DNA of 64,000 nt from Cherax quadricarinatus (taxonomy: Eukaryota; Arthropoda; Malacostraca; Decapoda; Parastacidae). Below are positions 1 to 10,914 of this stretch, one piece after another. The position numbers were made by a program, and so were the translations under genes. The stretch is taken from positions 9,219,805 through 9,283,804 of the forward strand of contig NC_091369.1 in assembly GCF_038502225.1 (NCBI RefSeq), in the 5' to 3' direction. Every line of letters begins with the position of its first letter. Position 1 is the stretch's first letter. The notes under the pieces were generated by a model. The model worked only from the letters and a program-made list of their open reading frames with translations. It was not told the DNA's origin and did no database searches.

Positions 1-142
1 ATGTATGTACTACTATTATGGTATGCGTCACTATTATATTGAATTATTATTATAATTATCATTATTATTACCTACGTATTATATTATTATTACTGTATTA
101 TTACTGTATTATTACGTACGTATTATAATAATAATAATATTA
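1..142. repeat. AT-rich (ATT)n microsatellite
   Basis: Imperfect ATT/TAT trinucleotide runs fill the window start up to the piggyBac-type MITE at 147. Similar (ATT)n tails end the SINE and LINE copies elsewhere in the window, so this may be the tail of a reverse-oriented SINE whose body lies beyond the MITE. Confidence 0.8.
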
Positions 143-146
143 TTAA

Positions 147-1217
147 CCCTTTGAGGGTTTTCGTCGTACTAGTACGTCTTACGCGTAGGGGTTTTTGACG
201 TACTAGTACTCATAAATTCTAGCGACCTCAAATCTAGTGGGAGAAAGCTGGTAGGCCTTCATATGAAAGAATGGGTCTATGTGGTCAGTGTGCACAGTCT
301 AAAAAAAATCCTGCAGCACACGGTGCATAATGAGAAAAAAAAAACTTTTTCCATTTTTTTTTAATAAATCAGCGACTTTGCAGTGTATTTTCGTATAGTA
401 TTTATTGTTGTATTCTAGTTTTCTTGGTCTCATTTTATAGAATGGAAGACATATTACTGAAATTGAGATGATTTTGACTGGTTTTACAATGAAAGGTGCC
501 TTGAAATTGAGCTCAAAGTAGCAGAAATGTTCGATTTTTACCAAACTTCAAAAGTAAACAAATCGTGCCAAGCATGCAATACACGTCAACTGGTGAGTCT
601 AATATTCTTTCACAAGTGCACCAATAATATTTATACCATTTTTTACACTAATGCAGTAGTCTGCATAACAGTAAATCTTATATTTTTTGTGAGAATAAAA
701 ATTCAAAGTGGAAAGCAAAAGAATATAAGAGGGGCCTTGAGACGTGACTAATGACTAGAGGAAATGTCATTTTAGTGCCAGGAATGTCTTTCTTGTTTAT
801 TCTGGACCCTATTCCGAAATTGGCATCTTTTGAAATTTGTGTGAAATTGGCAAAATTGCTAAATTCTGACCACTGTACTGGATAGTTGAATTTATAAATG
901 GGTGGTTTCTTGCACCCATTCGATAGAAAAAATGGAGTTCTAGCGAAATATTCATGTTTTTTGTCGACTAGTACAGTGAAATTGGCCGAAAATGGGGCTC
1001 AAAGTGGGCAAAATCGCCGATCCGTAAACATCGCCGAGACCGCTAACTTTGCGAGAGCATAATTCCGTAAGTTTTCTATCAAATTTCAAACTTTTGGTGT
1101 CGTTATGATCGGGAAAAGATTCTCTATCTTTTCATAAGAGAAAATAATTTTTTTTTTTTTTAAATTTGGCCGACCCTGAGAACGAGTTTCGGAGAGGGCC
1201 TGTCGACCCTCAAAGGG
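147..1217. mobile_element. piggyBac-type MITE, full length, copy A
   Basis: The element is flanked by TTAA on both sides (143-146 and 1218-1221), the duplicated target typical of piggyBac transposons. The ends form a 12-bp inverted repeat, CCCTTTGAGGGT. The 1071-bp interior has no transposase; the small ORFs in it look like chance. A near-identical 1073-bp copy lies at 55921-56993 with its own TTAA pair. The interior (motifs such as a TTTGAGCTCAA-like stretch and a run around the ATGAG(A)n segment) recurs in the diverged copies at 2.4, 3.5, 41, 43 and 54 kb. It is non-autonomous and presumably moved by a piggyBac transposase encoded elsewhere. Confidence 0.88.
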
Positions 1218-1221
1218 TTAA

Positions 1222-1275
1222 TTTAGGGAACTGGAGCACAGATCCAATTCCCTAGATCAAGAGCCCCTCACCATA
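1222..1275 (-). mobile_element. SINE fragment next to MITE A
   Basis: The stretch with GGAACTGGAGCACAGATCC and AAGAGCCCCTCACC is the reverse complement of the 5' body of the SINE copies at 32905-33070 and 33348-33516. The MITE insertion at 147-1217 abuts it at a TTAA that occurs inside the SINE consensus. The rest of the body is missing. Confidence 0.6.
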
Positions 1276-2402
1276 TACGTAATATAATAATAATAATTAT
1301 TATTATTATAATAATTATAATACAGTATAGTAGTAGTAATATGTAATAACAGTAAGGAGAAATTCAGAAGGCTGCCAGTAGTTGGTGCCATGATCAGCAA
1401 AACATTTGTAACCACTACTACTTTTCACCTGTCTAGACTTAAGTAGTTTATAAGTATGAAGTTAAGTCTGCCTGAAATGCCTAAGCATGATGGTGGCTTT
1501 CTTTGCTCCAATCATATTATGATATGTAAACACATGTAACTTTTGCAAAGAAATAAATATTTTATTTATGTATTTATTTAAGGAACCTCCCTTGAGGGGC
1601 AAGTTCGTACCCTGAAATTTTGTTCGTATCCAGAAGCAAAAAATTGACAGTGACTGTTTGTATCCTGAAAAATTCGCATGGTAGGGCATTCGTAAGCCAA
1701 GGTTCCACTGTACGTATTCATTTTAGCTGAATTTGCTCTTATATTTCACTCCTTGTCGTAAATCATTGTCCATAGTTTATTTTGTGACTTGTACTAACCT
1801 GTTAATTGATTCTGATTGTAAAATCTTCCTGTACCCAGGCTGTGGTATTAATGCTTCCTATTTTTGTCATTTTATCAGTCCCTCGAGTATCTACATGCCT
1901 GCCATTGTTTACACTCGCACATTTAGCAATAGATCTTCTAGGGAAAAATAGATGTAGATTTACATTTTGCTTCATTGTGTACTTTCTATATTCTTCACCT
2001 TAACTTTATCATATTAAAATTTATGGAATTGGTGGTGTGTATCGGGGTGGTTTCTTGCACAATCTGACCAAAAATAGTCCAGAAAATTTGAATTTCATAA
2101 AAAGTATCTGATAACAGATCAACCCAGGAGCATTCACATTTTCTTTTACACTCGTTCATCCTTCACTTCCCATCACTTTCCTTACACTTCCTGTATTCTT
2201 TCCTCCATATTACTCTTTATACTCTTTGCCTTCATCTTTTTCATATTTTTTTCCCTTCCGCCACAATGTGTGTACTTTTTCCTCTATACTCTTTCTTCTA
2301 TATTCCATCCACACCCCATCACTCCTATAGAAACTTGTACATACAGTACTTTGTATTTGTTAAATTTTGAATTTGCAGAATCTTAATCACATCCTCTGAA
2401 TA
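1276..2402. other. Gene-free stretch, repeat scraps
   Basis: An (ATT)n run at 1276-1330 is followed by non-coding DNA. A short SINE-like scrap (GGAACCTCCCTTGAGGGG at 1580-1597) lies inside. The short ORFs here lack family motifs and are treated as chance. Confidence 0.5.
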
Positions 2403-2406
2403 TTAG

Positions 2407-3450
2407 CCCTTTGAAGGTCAGAACCCCTGATCTGAAACTTGCTTTCAGGGTTGGGGAATTTGAAAAAAAAAAATTCTTATGAAATGATAGAGAATCTTTT
2501 TCTGAAGGTAATGAAACCAATAGTATGAAATTTGATGGAAAACTTGTGGAATTGTGCTCTTGCAAAGTTAGTGGTCTCAGCGATATTTATGCATCAGTGA
2601 TTTCGCCCTCTTTGACCCGTTTTTGGTCATTTCTATCGTTCCAGTCAATCAGACTCGTAGCTATTTCGGTAGTAATCCTTCTGTTCTGTCAATTGAGTAC
2701 AAGAAACCACCCATTTACCTAATTCAAATACTCAAGAAAGTGATAAGAAATTGGTAATTTGGCCAATTTCACACACACTTTGAAAGACCGATTTCAAAAT
2801 AGGGTTCAGAATAAACAGTGCAGACATTCCTGGCACTAAAACATTTCCTCAGGTCATTAGTCTCAGGCCTCTCCTGAATTACGTTTGCTTTCCATTTTTA
2901 ATATTTATTCACACAAAAAAATAAAAGATTTGGTGTTAGGCAGACTACTGCATTATTGTTAAAATTGTATAAATAATGTCAGCACATTTGCGAACACGTA
3001 TTAGACCGACCAGTTGGATGTGTATTGGACGAGTGATGTAATTTGTGTACTCTTGAATATCAGCAAAAATCAAACATTTCCACTACATAAAGCTCAACTT
3101 GAAGCTATTTTCAGTCCTGAAACCATTCAAAATCATCTGTATTTCTGTAATATATCCTTCATTCTATCATATGAGACCAAGAATACAACAATAAACACTG
3201 TGTGAAAATACACCGCAAAGTTTTAAACAACCGTTTTCAGCCAAAAACATGGTTGCAGTTTTTTTCCCATTATGCAATGCTTGCTGTAGGAATTTTTTTA
3301 TATGGTGCACATTTACCACATAGACCCATTCTCTCATATCTAGGCCCAAATTTACTGCTCACAGCTTATCTGAGCTGAGCTTGTTGCGTAGAACTGTGGG
3401 ACCAACCCTGGCTTCAAAGCCGTAGTGCTATGGGACCGACCCTTAAAGGG
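2407..3450. mobile_element. piggyBac-type MITE, copy B (diverged)
   Basis: The left end reads CCCTTTGAAGG after TTAG, which is a decayed TTAA. The right end reads ACCCTTAAAGGG followed by TTAA at 3451-3454. The interior shares the family layout with copies C, D and G, including AAACCACCCATTTACC and the pieces around 2840-2900. No coding sequence is seen. Confidence 0.72.
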
Positions 3451-3472
3451 TTAATTAAACTTATCAATTTAA

Positions 3473-4474
3473 CCCCTTGACTGTCGCAACCCCCAATCCT
3501 GAGGTGTCTCCTGGTGTCGCAAAATTTAAAAAAAAAAATGATTTTTTATTATGAAATGATAGAGAATCTTTTCCCGATTGTAATGACACCAAAAAAAAAA
3601 AACGAAATTTGATGGAAAACTGACGGAATTATGCTCTCGTGAAGTTAGCTACCTCGGCGATATTCACAAATCGGCGATTTTGCTCACTTTGAACCCTATT
3701 TTCGGCTAATTCCATTGTTCCAGTCGACCAAACTCGTAGCTATTTCTTTAGAACTCCATTTTTTCTATCGATTGAGTACAAGAAACTGCCCATTTACCAA
3801 TTTCAACTACCCAATAACGTGGTCAGAAATTTGCAATTTAGCCAATTTCACGAAAATTAAAAAATATGACAATTTCAAAATAAGGTCCAGAATGAACAAT
3901 GCAGACATTCATGGCTCTAAAATAGCATTTTATTTGTTCATCAATCACATCTCCAGGCCCCTCTGATATTACTCTTGCTTTCTATTTTGAATTTTTATTC
4001 AAACAGAAAATAGAAGATTTACTGTTATGCAGACTGCTGCAATATTGTAATACGTAATTGTATAAATAACATCAACCCATTTATGACCGCATATCAGAAT
4101 GGCTAGTTGGACATTTATTGGACAATGACATCATTTGTTTACTTTTGAATATCGGCGAAAATCAAACATTTCCCCAACTTTGATTTGAAGCCGCTAGAAT
4201 TTATGAGTATATACAGTGGACCCCCGGTTAACGAACTTTTTTCATTCCAGAAGTATGTTCAGGTGCCAGTACTGACCGAATTTTTTCCCATAAGGAACAT
4301 TGTGAAGTAGATTAGTCCATTTCAGACCACCAAACATACACGTACAAACGCACTTACATAAATACACTTACATAATTGGTCGCATTTGGAGGTGATCGTT
4401 AAGCGGGGGTCCACTGTATATGTCAAACACGGTACCTCGTAAGACGTATATATACGACCGAAACAGTCAAAGGG
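3473..4474. mobile_element. piggyBac-type MITE, copy C, with nested Tigger MITE
   Basis: TTAA sites flank the element (3469-3472 and 4475-4478). The ends are CCCCTTGACTGT and ACAGTCAAAGGG, which are complementary apart from one base. The interior aligns by eye with copies B and D. A 203-bp TA-flanked MITE (4214-4416) has inserted in its right part, so copy C is the older of the two. Confidence 0.8.
4214..4416. mobile_element. Tc1/mariner (Tigger-like) MITE, 203 bp
   Basis: The ends are complementary: CAGTGGACCCCCGGTTAACG on the left and CGTTAAGCGGGGGTCCACTG on the right. TA dinucleotides flank it. A second copy of exactly the same length lies at 15890-16092, also at a TA. It contains no ORF, so it is a deletion derivative relying on a transposase in trans. 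Confidence 0.9.
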
Positions 4475-4478
4475 TTAA

Positions 4479-5132
4479 TATCCTTAAAAGCAATCTGATT
4501 CATATTTCTGATAGTAATATTTCAGGTATTTACTGTCCTGTTGTTCTTGCTCTCTCCAACATACATAGATATATTGGTATAACTAGCTACGTGTACTTAA
4601 TTTTTGATGGAGTTGAAGAATACAAAAGAAGTGCTTATCTTGCTGACACTACTAATGAATCATCTCATTTTAGGGATCATAGATAACCCATAATCTGGTC
4701 CTCTTTTGAAATTATTTATTACTGTTTGAACCTTCACAAATAGCTGTATTGAATCAGTTCTAATGCACTACTTCCTAATGTGAATCTTGTTTCAGTAGAT
4801 ACTATTCTCTTCCATTACATTACCAAATGCTCTTCAGGATATGCATTATTTGACCTGACCTTGGCTGTTGCTTCACCTCCCTTTGTTCTGACCTAACCTC
4901 TGGCTTTCTCTTTTCTTATCCATGATTTGATAAATAGTCCAGGAATCTGTCAAAAAATTGTAGTTTTCATTTCCAGTTTGTAGGTTTTAAGTTATTTCTT
5001 AAACTTCATAATTGAGATTATCTGGCATTATTCCCTTGCCCTGAGGAATGCTTGTTGTGACTTTAATAGTTCTGCTTGTTGATTTACACTATACTGGCAC
5101 AAGGGAAATACCTCCTCCCAATCCTCTGTAAA
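4479..5132. other. Gene-free stretch
   Basis: Unique-looking AT-rich DNA between the piggyBac MITE and the Tigger remnant. No splice-flanked ORF, repeat array or RNA gene was recognised. Confidence 0.5.
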
Positions 5133-5134
5133 TA

Positions 5135-5940
5135 CAGTAGTACCTCGGTACTCGAAATTAATTCGTTCCAGAAGGCTGTTCGAGTGCCGATCTGTTTGAG
5201 TACCAAATGAGTTTTTCCCATTAGGAATAGCATAAATTAGATTAATCTATTTCAGACCCCAGGCTGTGATTTCTCTCGAGTGAAATAGGTTCTGTTTGGC
5301 ATTTTTTCCAAAATAAACCTTTCTTCATCACAGTTGAACACTTGTTGTGGAATAAAACCCTTAGCCTCTACATAGCCACTAAATTCACTGACATATTTCT
5401 CGGCAGCATCTTTGTCAAAACTAGCAACCTCCCCATGACTTGCTACACAGTGTATGCCACTTCTCTTCTTAAATTTCTCAAACCACATATGACTGGCTTT
5501 GAACACTTCCTTACCTGTGTCAGCACTCGTTCCAGGAGTGGTTTTTAAGAGATCGGAGTGCAGATGTTTTGGTTTTTCGCAAATGAAGGTCTCAGAAACA
5601 CTGTCACCAGCTAACTGTTTTTCATTGATCCAAATCGACAACAATTTCTCAACCTCTTCAGTTGTTTGCGGTCTTTGTTTGGTAACCACTTGCACTCCTT
5701 TTGCAACATCAGCCTTTTTAATGGCCTCTTTATTCTTTAGTACCGTAGAGATCATAGATTTCGCCATACGAAACTGTAGCAAGATCAGACACGTTGGCAC
5801 CACTTTCATATTTTGCTAAAAGTTCTTTTTTCATCTCTGTTGTGACTAATCTGACCTGTTTCAGCTTACACGTTCTGGCAGGTCGTGTTTGTTGGTCGAG
5901 TGCTGAGCAAACGGTTGATTACTGAAAGAGTTTTTTTTTT
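5135..5940 (-). mobile_element. Truncated Tigger/pogo-like DNA transposon
   Basis: It starts at a TA with the terminal repeat CAGTAGTACCTCGGTACTCG, then the AATTCGTTCCAGAAGGCTG stretch usual just inside the ends of this family here. A minus-strand transposase fragment follows. No matching right terminal repeat was found, so the transposase N-terminal side and the second end are missing; the right limit is approximate. Confidence 0.7.
5252..5809 (-). pseudogene. Tigger/jerky-like transposase fragment
   Basis: The 185-residue open frame resembles pogo-superfamily (Tigger/jerky) transposases. Residues around 50-150 look like the CENP-B-type helix-turn-helix (EKLLSIWINEKQLAGDSVSE and WFEKFKKRSGIH). 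The end (QQVFNCDE, then KMPNRTYF) is the start of the DDE catalytic core, with the first acidic residue in NCDE. The rest of the DDE domain is absent, so it cannot be an active transposase. The degenerate transposase at 17.1-18.7 kb has the same helix-turn-helix block (WITEKQLARES and WFERFKIRSGIH), which confirms the family. Confidence 0.75.
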
Positions 5941-6918
5941 TTTTACCGAACATTATAGCTTCTATCTGCAGATTATTGCTTGGTTTGTTAGATGGAAAGC
6001 CTGTCGACTACACGAGTCATAAAGACTGCACATTGCCTCTACACCACCTCTCAAGATTACGTTAAATCCTAAAATAGGAATTAGAATAAACTTTCAACAT
6101 AGTACTGTATATATAGAGATGCACACCTTTTGATGCATATACCTACTTCCATCTGCAGCTGTTGCACCTATCATCTACACTCATTTTCCACAGAGTGAAA
6201 AGCCCTATATTATGCCATACCTTCATAGGATTTATTGTAAACATCTGCCCATCTTTAGATCTTAGGTTTAAGTTACACATAAACAGTTTGGCCTTTTGAC
6301 ATCTTCATAAACTAGGTGAGTGATCATAGGTCTTTTTTGTGTGCTAATAATGTAATTTAAGTGGTTGAATTTACAGAGTGGAGGATATTATCATAACTAT
6401 CTCTGTGCAGCATGTTGATGAATGATTATTTGTCTATATTTGCATCTTTTCTCCAACTGCTTGTCACAGTTATTGCATGGTTATACTTAGACTGAGGAAG
6501 TTCCACTTTAGATTTAGGTTATTATTTCCTTCTTAAAAAAATGTACAAACTTTCTTCACTCAGCTTTAATGAAGGATCATGTTTAGTTTGGCCGGCGTAT
6601 TGGTTGAATCTTTTTTTGACTTTGTAGGGAGTTAAAGGATTTTGCTACATTTGATGGATTTTGTTTTAACTTTGGTATATTTTGTTTGATATTTCTGCTG
6701 GATAATAGCCTTAAAATTGGTAATTTGAATAATGTATTTGTACTGTTAAATGTTAAATTTAAATAATTTGATTTTTGAATGTTTTATCTTTTATTGAAAA
6801 GAATTTTTACCATGAAAAATAAATCACAATACCATGGCCAGAGCAATTCACTATTAACCCAAAATTTGAAGAAGAAATTTTGCACCATATTTTGGTTCAT
6901 CCTGGATGATTATCACTA
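5941..6918. other. Gene-free stretch
   Basis: AT-rich DNA upstream of the minisatellite and the tetraspanin-like exon, probably intron of that plus-strand gene. No exon candidate was recognised. Confidence 0.45.
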
Positions 6919-6919
6919 T

Positions 6920-7135
6920 AGCAGGATGGCCTAAAATGTTGTTGATAAACCAAGATGGCCTAAAATGTGAATAATAAACCAGGGTGACCTACAATGCCAG
7001 TATTAAATTGGGGTAGACAAAAATGTTGATGATAAACCAGGGTGGACTAAAATATTGATAATAAACCAGGGTGGCCTAAAATGTGAATAACAAACCAGAG
7101 TGGACTAAAATGTCGATAATAAACATGGGTGCTTA
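6920..7135. repeat. Minisatellite of about 31-bp units
   Basis: About seven imperfect tandem copies of a unit like CCAGGGTGGCCTAAAATG plus TTGATAATAAA. Units differ by point changes (GGACTA for GGCCTA) and small indels. It ends about 170 bp before the acceptor of the tetraspanin-like exon, so it lies in the presumed last intron. Confidence 0.85.
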
Positions 7136-7306
7136 AAATTTCATATAAAGTTTCATCACCAAATTGTTGGTTAATAGTGAGGCAGTTTGTAATATTACAG
7201 GTTAGTACTTAGACTATAGTTATTCTTCTGAATTTTGTCAAAATATGTTCTTAAATAAGTACATGGAGTCACTTTTTCTGCATAACATCCTGTTTTTCTC
7301 TTTCAG

Positions 7307-7375
7307 ATCCTTGGTATCTGCTTTGCTCAGAATCTGCGAGCCGACATCTATGCACAGAAAGCAAAATGGAACTGA
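7307..7375 (+). CDS. Terminal exon of a tetraspanin-like membrane protein
   Basis: After a good acceptor (TGTTTTTCTCTTTCAG, ending 7306), the frame encodes 22 residues, ILGICFAQNLRADIYAQKAK then W-N, and TGA at 7373-7375. It has the layout of a tetraspanin C-terminus: the end of transmembrane helix 4 (ILGICFAQNL) and a short cytoplasmic tail. From general family knowledge, tetraspanins of the TspanC8 group (partners of ADAM10) end in similar ILGICxAQNLxxDI tails, so that subgroup is the suggested assignment. Reading in phase 0 implies that the preceding exon ends on a whole codon. No earlier exon (CCG large loop, other helices) was recognised at 1-7306; these probably lie upstream of the window. 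The overlapping 68-residue ORF from 7245 is a shadow in another frame. Confidence 0.62.
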   Translation: MLGICFAQNLRADIYAQKAKWN

Positions 7376-8876
7376 CGGTTGGCTCCTGCTGCGGTGTAGT
7401 GATAAGCCTGCTTGCACTCCAGAAAATGTCTACAGCTACTATAGTTCTTAAGTCACATTGTATGACAGCTCATTGATTTTCAAGTTTAATTTTCTCATTG
7501 GTATGACATACCCCAGGTATGTATTTTAAGTTTCAGTTCAGGATATTGACAACTGGTCCATGAACTGGAGATAAATCTTAGATAATGTTTTGGTCTGTGA
7601 TGAATTGAAACTTTCAGAAGATTTTTCTCTAGTTTGTGAGTTAGTTTTAAATTTTTCTACCTACAGTATTACGACTTTCATCAGTATATAAGTAATTTTA
7701 GATAATTTTGATTTTAAAAGATTTATGATGTATCTTTGCATATTTTTTTTTTAATAGTGAAGTTTCAGTACAGTGATAGTGCTATTTAGGTCAAACATAA
7801 GAGAGATTGCATAATTCATAACTACTAAGTTTGTCTCTCAGTTCATGTTAACAAAATCATTACCTGTTGTTTGCCTTTATTTTTAACTTAATACATGTTA
7901 CTGACATGTTGAATGTTAAAAACTCTTGTAGATGATGATTTTCTGGAGTGTTAGACTCCCAACCCCCTTATTCCACCAGATAAGCTCTCTGGTTGCCTTT
8001 ATGCTGCATGATATCAAAGGGTTAATTAATTAAAGCCTCTTTGGTATTTTGTCGGGTATACTGTACCAACAGGGAACTGCTCTTAAAGGGGTTAGGGTGC
8101 AGGATGCTTGTCAACAAAGTCTCTGTTGACTGTGATCATGTATGGCAAGATCAGTTTGTTGTAAACTATGGGTAGTACTGTACTTCCATGAGACATTATA
8201 TTTGCCTTTAATTTGGCAGTGTGTCTCAACCTTTTTTTTTCCCCTCTTCCCCCTCCATATAATGCTAGTTATCCAGCTGATCTCGTCATCCGTTGTTCAC
8301 AACCGACTCGCCGCAGCAGGAGTTAGTCTCCTGCCATGTATATTTTTTTAATGGAATCAAGGTGCACAAAAGTGTGTTGATATTTGGTATGACTGTCTTT
8401 GATTTTATACTGTGTGCAATACTCAAAATGATGGAAAAGGTTAAATACACAAGCTTATTTTTGCTTGCTGGTTCACACAGATATTTAATTTATGAATCCA
8501 GAATCTTTTGTCATTGGCTTCCTATTGTGATTTTTATAGTTGATAATAGGATGACCAATGATATTTTTTTTTATCTGGTAAGAGATATTTGTGTATTTAC
8601 AGTCAACATTTTATTACTGCTGTTATGGTACACATTTCTCAGAGATTACAATTTTTGAGTGTCTTAGGTTAGTTTTATATTGAAAAACTCATTAATGGTG
8701 ATGAAGTATTCATCTAAATGGATCTTTTATATTGTAATGTGTAGGAACCTAATGAAATTGTGTGTCACTAAATTTGATAGTGTGTGCATATTTCCTATAG
8801 TGATACAGTAGTTTATAATGTAGTAGTCTACTTGAATACAAGTTTGGGTCAGATGTGACCTCGTTAAACCCTTAGT
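7376..8876 (+). other. Probable 3' UTR and downstream sequence of the tetraspanin-like gene
   Basis: AT-rich, no recognised repeat family, directly after the tetraspanin-like stop codon. I did not find a clear AATAAA, so the transcript end is unknown. The 121-residue ORF at 8293-8658 has no recognisable domain and starts inside unremarkable sequence; it is not called as a gene. Confidence 0.4.
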
Positions 8877-8887
8877 AAATGTGGCCC

Positions 8888-8911
8888 TTACTACTACTAC
8901 TACTACTACTA
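8888..8911. repeat. (TAC)n microsatellite
   Basis: About eight TAC/CTA trinucleotides in a row. Confidence 0.9.
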
Positions 8912-9484
8912 AGGCCAAACATTAGACCCAGTAATGAGTCTTCAAGTTGCCATATTATCTGCTCTCTCAAGTTGAATTTATCTTGACGTTTCTGGCTTTT
9001 TTACACATGGAATATTTACAATATACAGTATATATTTTAATCTACATGCTCGAAAAATTTGTGAGTATCTCTGTCACAGTGTAATATACATTCCATATAC
9101 GTTAGTGTATATTGGGGGGTTGCGCTCATTTGCAGCTGTACAGTGTCTCTCTTAAGTCAAGCCATCTTCTTGCCAGCCAAAATCTGACAAGAGCAGAAGA
9201 ACCGGCTTACTTGCATGCTCCGTGTTTTACTACTAGTCCTTTGTCATGATTTTACTTTGCTTATATGTAATGAAAAAGATGACAAAAAACAAGCAAAGTT
9301 GAAGCATGAATATTTTAGTATAATGAATATTTTTTTTTAGGGTTTAGCTTTGGGGCCCCTTTCATAGTATTTTTGAATGTACAGTATATTAAAATGAGCC
9401 AAAAAATATTGTTGTTGGCTGCTTGTTGATTTATGGGCTGTGTATAGCTGCTGTCAGCATATTTGACAAAATTTCCTGCTAGAT
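8912..9484. other. Gene-free stretch
   Basis: No recognisable exon or repeat; AT-rich. Confidence 0.45.
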
Positions 9485-9905
9485 TTATTTCATTGAAAGA
9501 ATGAGTGTATGTGTACTCGCCTGTATGTGGTTGCAGGGGTTGAGTCTTGGCTCCTGGCTCCACCTCTCAACATCCCACTTGCCAAATTTACTCTCTTGTA
9601 GCCTTGTAAGCCCTATCGTACCTGCTCTTAAAACTATGTACAGAATCTGCCTCCACCACAACTTCTTCAAGATTCTTCCACTTCCCGACCACCCTGAGAC
9701 TGAAGAAATACCTGCTAATGTCACTGTGACTCATTTGAATCTTAAACTTTCAGCTGTGCCTGCTAAGTATACCTGTTTCCCATCTCCAAAATATCCTTTC
9801 AGTGTCTACACTATCAATTACTTTTTTATTTTTTTATATTATTTTTTATATTTAAGCTGGTTCTGACCTCCAGTGTCATGTGATTCAGTTCGGTTCACCT
9901 TTCCT
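9485..9905 (-). mobile_element. CR1-like LINE 3' fragment
   Basis: The minus strand encodes the end of a CR1-type reverse transcriptase ORF with frameshifts: a block like ISSVSGWSGSGR, then ADSVHSFKSRY-like residues in a neighbouring frame. It matches the end of the copy at 49850-50010, where ISSVSGIGKWNDFGEEALK and AGSIYSVKSRYNRARELK are clear. The remainder is its 3' UTR. Heavily decayed. Confidence 0.6.
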
Positions 9906-10009
9906 TGTAGTTCACATTCCCATAGCCCTGGAACAAGCCTCGTTCCATACTGCTGCACTTTCTCCAGTTTCTTAAAGTATGTCTTAAAGTATGCGAGTTT
10001 CTGGTCTCA

Positions 10010-10087
10010 TAAGTGATGATGAAAATGTTTCTTCTTTTTTGGGTCACCCTACCTCAGTGGGAGACAGCCAGTCTGTAAGAAAAAAAT
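10010..10087 (+). mobile_element. RTE-like LINE 3' tail fragment
   Basis: Contains the tail signature GGGTCACCCTACCTCAGTGG, then GAGACAGCCAGTCTG and an A-run. The same signature ends the LINE copies at 10120-10500, 11810-12280 and 13020-13175. Confidence 0.7.
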
Positions 10088-10119
10088 GTGTGTGTGTGTA
10101 TGTATGTATATATGTGTAG

Positions 10120-10500
10120 ATATATATGTCGGCCTAGGAAGGGTTGGAGGGAGGGGGTAAAGGAGGTTTTGTGTGCGAGGGGCTTGGACTTCCAGCAGGC
10201 ATGCGTGAGCGTGTTTGATAGGAGTGAATGGAGACAAATGGTTTTTAATACTTGACGTGCTGTTGGAGTGTGAGCAAAGTAACATTTATGAAGGGATTCA
10301 GGGAAACCGGCAGGCCGGACTTGAGTCCTGGAGATGGGAAGTACAGTGCCTGCACTCTGAAGGAGGGGTGTTAATGTTGCAGTTTAAAAACTGTAGTGTA
10401 AAGCACCCTTCTGGCAAGACAGTGATGGAGTGAATGATGGTGAAAGTTTTTCTTTTTCGGGCCACCCTGCCTTGGTGGGAATCGGCCGGTGTGATAATAA
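10120..10500 (+). mobile_element. RTE-like LINE 3' end (subfamily 2)
   Basis: It begins in the last codons of the LINE ORF (GLDFQQACVSVFDRSEWRQM-like) and runs through the 3' UTR to GGGCCACCCTGCCTTGGTGG, GAATCGGCCGG and an (AATAA)n tail. It aligns by eye with the reverse-oriented copy starting at 19795. Confidence 0.8.
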
Positions 10501-10518
10501 AATAAAATAAAAATATAT

Positions 10519-10904
10519 ATGTCGTGCCGAATGTGTAAAGCTGTTAGCAAGAACTCATTTAAAATTAAGTCCTTTCCAAAATTTTCTCTTATACGTTTAA
10601 AGATATATTTTTTTCATTAATGATAATGTAAAAATTTTTGATTTTGCACCAAAAGAAACTTAGAAAACTTACCTAACCTTGTTATAACAAGAGCAATTTA
10701 TTTTAGCCTAACCCAACTAAATATATTTTAGATTTGTTTACAGTAATGTAATACTAAACAAACACAATGAAATATATTTTTTCGTTAGGTTCAGAATGAT
10801 TTTGGCGAAATTATTGCGTACACAAATTTTTGCTTGTCCTATATGGCAAGATTAGCGTTGCTATTTAAGCCAAGATAGCAAGTTCTGCCTATTCGGCACG
10901 ACAT
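10519..10904. mobile_element. TIR MITE (ATGTCGTGCCGAAT family)
   Basis: A 386-bp element with 14-bp terminal inverted repeats: ATGTCGTGCCGAAT at the left and ATTCGGCACGACAT at the right. TA-rich sequence flanks both ends. The interior is AT-rich and non-coding, with a TAACCTAACC-like motif. The superfamily was not determined; a TA target would suit Tc1/mariner, but the flanks are too simple to decide. Confidence 0.85.
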
Positions 10905-10914
10905 GTATATCTAT

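Noticed and set aside
299..751. Small ORFs inside the MITE at 147-1217 (also 56073-56729)
   Set aside because: The same ORFs recur only because the MITE is repeated; they show no transposase motif and are broken by indels between copies.
1806..2003. ORF with CTQAVVLMLPIFVILSV as a possible tetraspanin transmembrane exon
   Set aside because: Hydrophobic by AT-richness only; no conserved tetraspanin residues or convincing splice pair.
8293..8658. 121-residue plus-strand ORF downstream of the tetraspanin-like exon
   Set aside because: AT-rich hydrophobic composition, no domain, and it begins in sequence that looks like 3' UTR.
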